Of a DNA stretch of 64,000 nt, positions 60,023 to 64,000 are shown one piece after another (the stretch's first letter is position 1; every line of letters starts with the position of its first letter). Below the pieces are notes generated by a model. The model worked only from the letters and a program-made list of their open reading frames with translations, made no database searches and had not been told where the DNA came from. Location of the stretch: NCBI RefSeq assembly GCF_964204645.1, contig NC_134032.1:6815175-6879174 (forward strand). The letters are read 5' to 3'. The translations under genes were made by a program, and so were the position numbers. The stretch is from Tubulanus polymorphus. Taxonomy: Eukaryota; Nemertea; Palaeonemertea; Tubulaniformes; Tubulanidae.

Positions 60023-61324
60023 ATGCAAGAAGGAACGGTACCGGAACCTGGAGATGGGAGCGTGGCTCCTGTTAGTGTTAGTATTTCCCAGGAAAAACAC
60101 TCGAAGAAGCCCTCGACCAGGTCGGGTGGAAATTCCGAGAAAAACAAAATGGCGGCGGCGAGCTCCGCTACGTCAATTTTGCCTTCCACAGCGGCGATTT
60201 CTGGTTCTAACGCGTCGCGTTGTCGAACTGCCGGGCCTTCGAAGGTAAAAGAAAAGAAAGATGGTAATAATAATAACGCTTCGGAATTTCAACGCATCGA
60301 GAAACTTTTGACTGAAGTAATCCAGTCCCAGGTCGAGATGAAGGAAAAAGTGAGTGTTATGTGGGAAGCCGGGTGCGTCGACGAGGTCGGCAGTGATTCG
60401 GTTTCGATTTCCGATTTCGACCAACAATGCACAAAACGGCATGATATTTCGGACGATGAGGACTATGAGGGGCCTCCACCAGCAAAAAAGAGCAAACCAA
60501 GTTCTGCCGAGGGAAGTGCTCAAGCCGCTGGCTCGAGTAGGCCTAATAGCATTTTTTCAGCAATGCTGAATAAATGGCAAACTGAAGAAACCACAGGAGT
60601 TTCTGTGGATGGAGACCTTGCCAATATTGTGCATGGGCTATTCCAAGAAGGGATTAGCGAGGAATCGTATAAAGACCTTTGTAAAAAATATGAGAGACCG
60701 GACAATTGTGAGAGTCTCGTGCCTGTGAAAATTGACCAACTGGTTTGGGATTTTATTTCGACGAAGTCACAGGCGATGGATGCAAAGTTACAAGTCACTC
60801 AGACTTGCATCGCAAAGGCAGCGGTCTGTCTTACTTATCGGGCGGATAAGTTTAATATTTGCGAATCGGCCGAGAAGCCGAGTAACGACATCGAGGAATA
60901 TTCTTCTGCCTTAGCGCTGCTAGGTCATGGATACCATAACTTATGTTTGCGACGAAGAGAACTGTTAAAACCGGATTTGAAAAATCAGTATACTCATTTG
61001 TTTTCCTCGTCTGTTCCTCATACCGATAAACTTTTCGGAGGAAATGTGGAAAAAACAATTAAAGATATTACTGATGTGAACCGTGTTGGGTCTAAGTTAA
61101 AACCACCGACTTCAGGCTTCAGAAACAGGGCTTGGAATTGGAGACCGTGGAAAGGGCGCGGCGCATCTACATCATACAGCCCTTATAGCCATATGCACAA
61201 ACATTTCGGCTCAAAACAGAATAGTTGTTTAAACTACCAGCAGGCCCGTTTGCACGGTGGAAGCGGGCCGAGCCACAGCAAATACAAGAAAGGAAGGAGT
61301 CTGAAACAAGTCAAACAAGACTAA
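60023..61324 (+). CDS. DIRS gag-like ORF1
   Basis: Open frame of about 433 aa from the ATG at 60023 (MQEGTVPEPGDG; the longer upstream extension would need a TTG). Ser/Lys-rich disordered N-terminus, an acidic middle (DDEDYEGPPPAKKSK), a helical region (WQTEETTGVSVDGDLANIVH to CLRRRELLKPDL), then a basic Arg/Trp tail (FRNRAWNWRPWKGRG). No zinc knuckle. Intact. It overlaps the RT frame by about 100 bp. Confidence 0.75.
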   Translation: MQEGTVPEPGDGSVAPVSVSISQEKHSKKPSTRSGGNSEKNKMAAASSATSILPSTAAISGSNASRCRTAGPSKVKEKKDGNNNNASEFQRIEKLLTEVIQSQVEMKEKVSVMWEAGCVDEVGSDSVSISDFDQQCTKRHDISDDEDYEGPPPAKKSKPSSAEGSAQAAGSSRPNSIFSAMLNKWQTEETTGVSVDGDLANIVHGLFQEGISEESYKDLCKKYERPDNCESLVPVKIDQLVWDFISTKSQAMDAKLQVTQTCIAKAAVCLTYRADKFNICESAEKPSNDIEEYSSALALLGHGYHNLCLRRRELLKPDLKNQYTHLFSSSVPHTDKLFGGNVEKTIKDITDVNRVGSKLKPPTSGFRNRAWNWRPWKGRGASTSYSPYSHMHKHFGSKQNSCLNYQQARLHGGSGPSHSKYKKGRSLKQVKQD

Positions 61325-62220
61325 GTCAGGTTAGTAGAAAGTCAGATTTTACTATTAAAACTGCTGGAAGTCTACAGTTTCATTTGGAAAACTGGAAAAA
61401 GATCACATCAGATGTAACCATCTTGAGAGATGTTTCTGGCCACAGGCTTGAATTTATTGATGGTAAGGTACCAGTTCAGCATTGGGTACCCAAGCCGTTG
61501 AGATTTAATGATACAGAAACTGCAATTATTCAGGTGCAGCTTGATAGATTCTGGAATCAGGTGTTATTGAAATGACGGAGCATAGCTATCCAGAATTTAT
61601 ATCGAATATTTTCATTCGCCCGAAAAAAGAAGAGGGGGCATATCGAGTTATTCTGAATTTGAAAAATTTGAATAAATTTCTGGAATACCATCACTTCAAG
61701 ATGGACACTTTTGAAGCTGTTCTCAAGCTGGTTACACCTGGGTGTTTTATGCAGTCTATTGATGTTAAAGATGCGTATTATTGTATATCAGTCCACCCTG
61801 AAGACCGGAGATGGCTTAGGTTTATGTTCAATGGAAAATTGTATCAGTATACATGCATACCAAATGGCCTTGCATCAGGACCTCGGACTTACACGAAATT
61901 GTGTAAGCCAGTTTTATCTTCCTTAAGGAAGATGGGGATAACAATAAGTGGTTACATTGATGATGAAATTATCATCTCAGACACTGAATCACAATCCCAG
62001 CAGGAAAAGGTTGACACGATTGAGTTGCAAGAAGAATTAGGGTATATAATTAATTATAAGAAGACTACTAAAGACGGGTCTCAAATTATTACACATTTGG
62101 GTTTCGTTATAAACTCCAATGAAATGATAGTCACTCTGACTGAAAAGAAAAAAGAGTACATCTTAACTGAATGCTCTAATTTATTACAGAAGGACAGACT
62201 GACATTAGTTGCTTGTCTAG
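61225..62220 (+). pseudogene. DIRS reverse transcriptase, frameshifted and truncated
   Basis: The linker frame 61225-61575 carries LQFHLENWKKITSD and VPVQHWVPKPLRF. A frame change near 61548 separates it from ILESGVIEMTEHSYPEF. The RT palm follows: NIFIRPKKEEGAYRVILNLK, MQSIDVKDAYYCISVH, YTCIPNGLASGPRTYTK and the catalytic GYIDDEIIIS. It ends after LLQKDRLTLVA and then runs directly into recombinase sequence in another frame. Everything usually between (RNase H, methyltransferase-like domain) is deleted. Confidence 0.85.
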
Positions 62221-63238
62221 TTTCTGGAGTTCAGGAGAAAAACAGACGTTTTCAACAAGGACTAGAGAGATATTGTTGGCCTCATGGAAAAAGGGCACAC
62301 ATCAACAGTATGAGGTTTTTCTCAGGAAATGGAAACGGTTTTGTAATAAATGGAAAGTTTATCCAATTCATCCCTCTGTAGAGCAGTATCTCGAATTTTT
62401 AGTTTATCTTGTTGATGTAGAAACCTTAAGTTACAGTGCAGTGAACACAGCGAGGTCTGCTGTTGCTCAGATTGTAGAAGTTGATGGGAGATATAATTCA
62501 ATGAGTATAGGGGCTCGTCCTTTGGTCTCTAGATTTATGAAAGGATTGTACAATTTGAGACCGCCTCAGGTTAGATATACTTATATATGGGATGTTTCTC
62601 TTGTTTTAAATTGGGCGGAGAGTTTATCGCCTGTAAGATTTTTAAGTTTGAAACAGTTGACTTTGAAACTTGTGATGTTATTATCGTTGATTATGGCTGC
62701 CAGACCAGCGCAGTCATTGAGTTTGTTACGATTAGATCAGATGATTAAAGAGAACGAGACTTATAAGTTTTATTTTAGGAGAACCGATTTAAAACAGTCA
62801 CGAAGGGGATATATTCCCCCAGATGTTTGTATTAAAAAGTATTATGTAAAAAGGTTAATTTGTGCTCATCTTGCATTGTCGGAATATATTAGGAGAACTA
62901 AGGATATTCGGGAATCTGAACCTAGATTGTTTGTTAGTTACGTAAAACCATACAAAGCAGTTTCGAGAGATACAATAAGCAGATGGGTAAAAACTGAGAT
63001 GTCGCAGGCTGGAATTGATACAAAAGTATTTAAGCCTCATAGTGTAAGGGCGGCAGCTACCTCGAAAGCTAAGCTGAACGATGTGCCTTTGGAAGATATT
63101 TTGAAAACGGCTGGTTGGTCTAACGTAGCTACTTTTGCTAAGTATTATGGAAAACCAATTGTACATGATTCGCAGAAATTTGTGGATGGAAGAAGTGATT
63201 ATATGTTAATAAATTTTCGCAATACTACGTACATTTGA
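62213..63238 (+). CDS. DIRS tyrosine recombinase
   Basis: Open frame of about 340 aa. The SAM-like N-terminal domain (KKGTHQQYEVFLRKWKRFC) is followed by the catalytic domain: MAARPAQSLSLLRLDQM (first Arg), KPHSVRAAATSKA (H-x-x-R), LKTAGWSNVATFAKYYG (Trp in the His/Trp position and nucleophile Tyr). All catalytic residues are present. There is no early ATG, so translation would rely on frameshift or overlap, as is usual in DIRS. Confidence 0.9.
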   Translation: MSSFWSSGEKQTFSTRTREILLASWKKGTHQQYEVFLRKWKRFCNKWKVYPIHPSVEQYLEFLVYLVDVETLSYSAVNTARSAVAQIVEVDGRYNSMSIGARPLVSRFMKGLYNLRPPQVRYTYIWDVSLVLNWAESLSPVRFLSLKQLTLKLVMLLSLIMAARPAQSLSLLRLDQMIKENETYKFYFRRTDLKQSRRGYIPPDVCIKKYYVKRLICAHLALSEYIRRTKDIRESEPRLFVSYVKPYKAVSRDTISRWVKTEMSQAGIDTKVFKPHSVRAAATSKAKLNDVPLEDILKTAGWSNVATFAKYYGKPIVHDSQKFVDGRSDYMLINFRNTTYI

Positions 63239-63354
63239 GTTGTTACTGTTTTGTCGCTTCTTTGAAGTCTCATTGGATCTCGAAAACCCATAACCGAAAC
63301 GAAATAGAATTTGAAAGTTAAACGAGCCTTACCTGAAAGGTGAAGTTTGACTGG

Positions 63355-63389
63355 AATTCTATAGAGTGAGGTTATGGGTTGGAGATCAA
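63355..63389. repeat. Degenerate partial copy of the DIRS terminal repeat
   Basis: ATTCTATAGAGTGAGGTTAT followed by GGGTTGGAGATC resembles the left inverted repeat in direct orientation, 45 bp beyond the right terminal repeat. It may be a remnant of the internal complementary region or of a second DIRS copy. Confidence 0.45.
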
Positions 63390-64000
63390 AAAAACCTATA
63401 GCTAAACTGTTAGGAATTCTTCCAGATAGATCTTTTACAAATGAAAGGCTGAATCCAAGAACATGTCTATCGCACTTTTGAGCCCAAACGTCTACTTTTA
63501 CTTAGTAGCCACTTGAGAACAATAAATAATTAACGATATCAGCCACTTTTCCAGTAGTATACATTTCAAAACAGTCACTCTGGAATAGTATTCCTTTCAA
63601 TTCGGTTGGTTTTCTATAGTGGCTGTTTCGAAGAGTCTACTATTGAAAAGTGACCATTTTGAAACATCTGGTTTCGATAGTGCACACTAGCAGTAGAGGT
63701 GACTGTAAAACCACCCGCCTGTTAACAGTGACTTTGTGATAGTAACTCCTACCATAGCAGCTACTCTCAAAACACATCGTTTCTAAAAGTCAACTATTGA
63801 AAAGTGACCATTTTGAGATCGCTTGCCAGATTCCCTGTTATAAATACACTGTAGCAACATATGCTTCAGATTTGCAGTGATACGTGACAATATAAACATC
63901 CTGAGAAACTCTACTCACGCTATAGTTTGGGGTATAGTTCTATTAAAGAGTGACTCAGTTGAGATCTATAGATATTGTAGATACTATCTTTGAGGATGTG
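63390..64000. other. Right edge, non-coding
   Basis: Possible remnant of the interrupted virion-like gene near 63400-63450. The block CTATTGAAAAGTGACCATTT occurs at about 63640 and 63794, suggesting a degenerate repeat of about 154 bp. No gene supported. Confidence 0.35.

Larger units (their letters stand above)
59850..63310 (+). mobile_element. DIRS-type tyrosine-recombinase retrotransposon
   Basis: 43-bp inverted terminal repeats at 59850-59892 and 63268-63310 with one mismatch (ATTCTATTTCGTTTCGG outermost). Inside are gag, RT and tyrosine recombinase in DIRS order. No target duplication, as expected for recombinase-mediated integration. At 3461 bp it is shorter than full DIRS elements because the RNase H and methyltransferase-like regions are missing. 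Confidence 0.9.

Noticed and set aside
1-64000. CRISPR arrays, bacterial operons, rRNA genes
   Set aside because: No regularly spaced short repeats with unique spacers, no rRNA-like segments; introns and element types show animal nuclear DNA.

Overview
This is a stretch of repeat-dense eukaryotic (animal) DNA. Coding segments are split by GT-AG introns, there are no operons or ribosome binding sites, and nearly every recognisable coding region belongs to a transposable element. The mix points to a marine invertebrate, most likely a bivalve-like lophotrochozoan (inference, moderate to low confidence). It includes pearl/DINE-like non-autonomous helentrons with about 154-bp core repeats and a GTCC microsatellite, GIY-YIG Penelope elements, Crypton, DIRS, Kolobok/Mutator-like, P-like, CACTA-like and hAT-like elements, and an AT-rich polinton/adintovirus-like PolB locus.

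Layout. 0.1-3.7 kb: minus-strand two-exon transposase broken by one in-frame stop, flanked by a repeated CCAAAGACA motif. 4.08-8.53 kb: a pearl-like element split by a complete TTAA-flanked element (4104-7262) with an intact 660-aa transposase. 8.85-14.8 kb: a two-gene element made of an eight-exon P-like transposase on minus and a convergent companion gene on plus. The companion is interrupted by an inverted pair of Penelope copies with an 11-bp target duplication. 15.9-19.2 kb: a decayed CACTA-like transposase and a candidate TIR element. 21.2-24.1 kb: a 108-bp minisatellite split by a CR1/Jockey-like LINE. 26-28 kb: foldback element, short tandem array, hAT fragment and pearl fragment. 29.5-31.2 kb: a Crypton recombinase with one stop, and a 60-bp foldback element with TA flanks. 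32.6-33.8 kb: second pearl-like copy. 35.8-39.9 kb: piggyBac fragment, a 1.2-kb TIR element with 6-bp target duplication, and a transposase-OTU pseudogene.

42.5-51.3 kb: a tandem duplication of the last two exons of a BEN-domain gene. One copy has been split by a 6.6-kb insertion (42675-49298). That insertion carries a gene with a low-complexity N-terminus, a C76-like cysteine protease domain and an OTU domain; its stop codon lies in a perfect 42-bp palindrome. 52.4-53.5 kb: third pearl-like copy. 53.5-54.5 kb: a CXC-domain fragment and a truncated LINE. 54.54-59.85 kb: a very AT-rich locus that starts with a large palindrome inside the LINE and encodes a family-B DNA polymerase (three in-frame stops, three frameshifts) plus two small proteins, one with a virion-protein-like start. 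59.85-63.31 kb: a DIRS retrotransposon with 43-bp inverted terminal repeats, gag, a truncated RT and a full tyrosine recombinase.

The main picture is nested insertion. Four insertions can be dated relative to their hosts because the empty site can be read: Kolobok in pearl, Penelope in the companion gene, the TIR element in the OTU coding sequence, and the 6.6-kb element in the BEN duplicate. The best candidates for something undescribed are the palindrome-headed PolB locus, the C76+OTU insertion and the two-gene P-like element.
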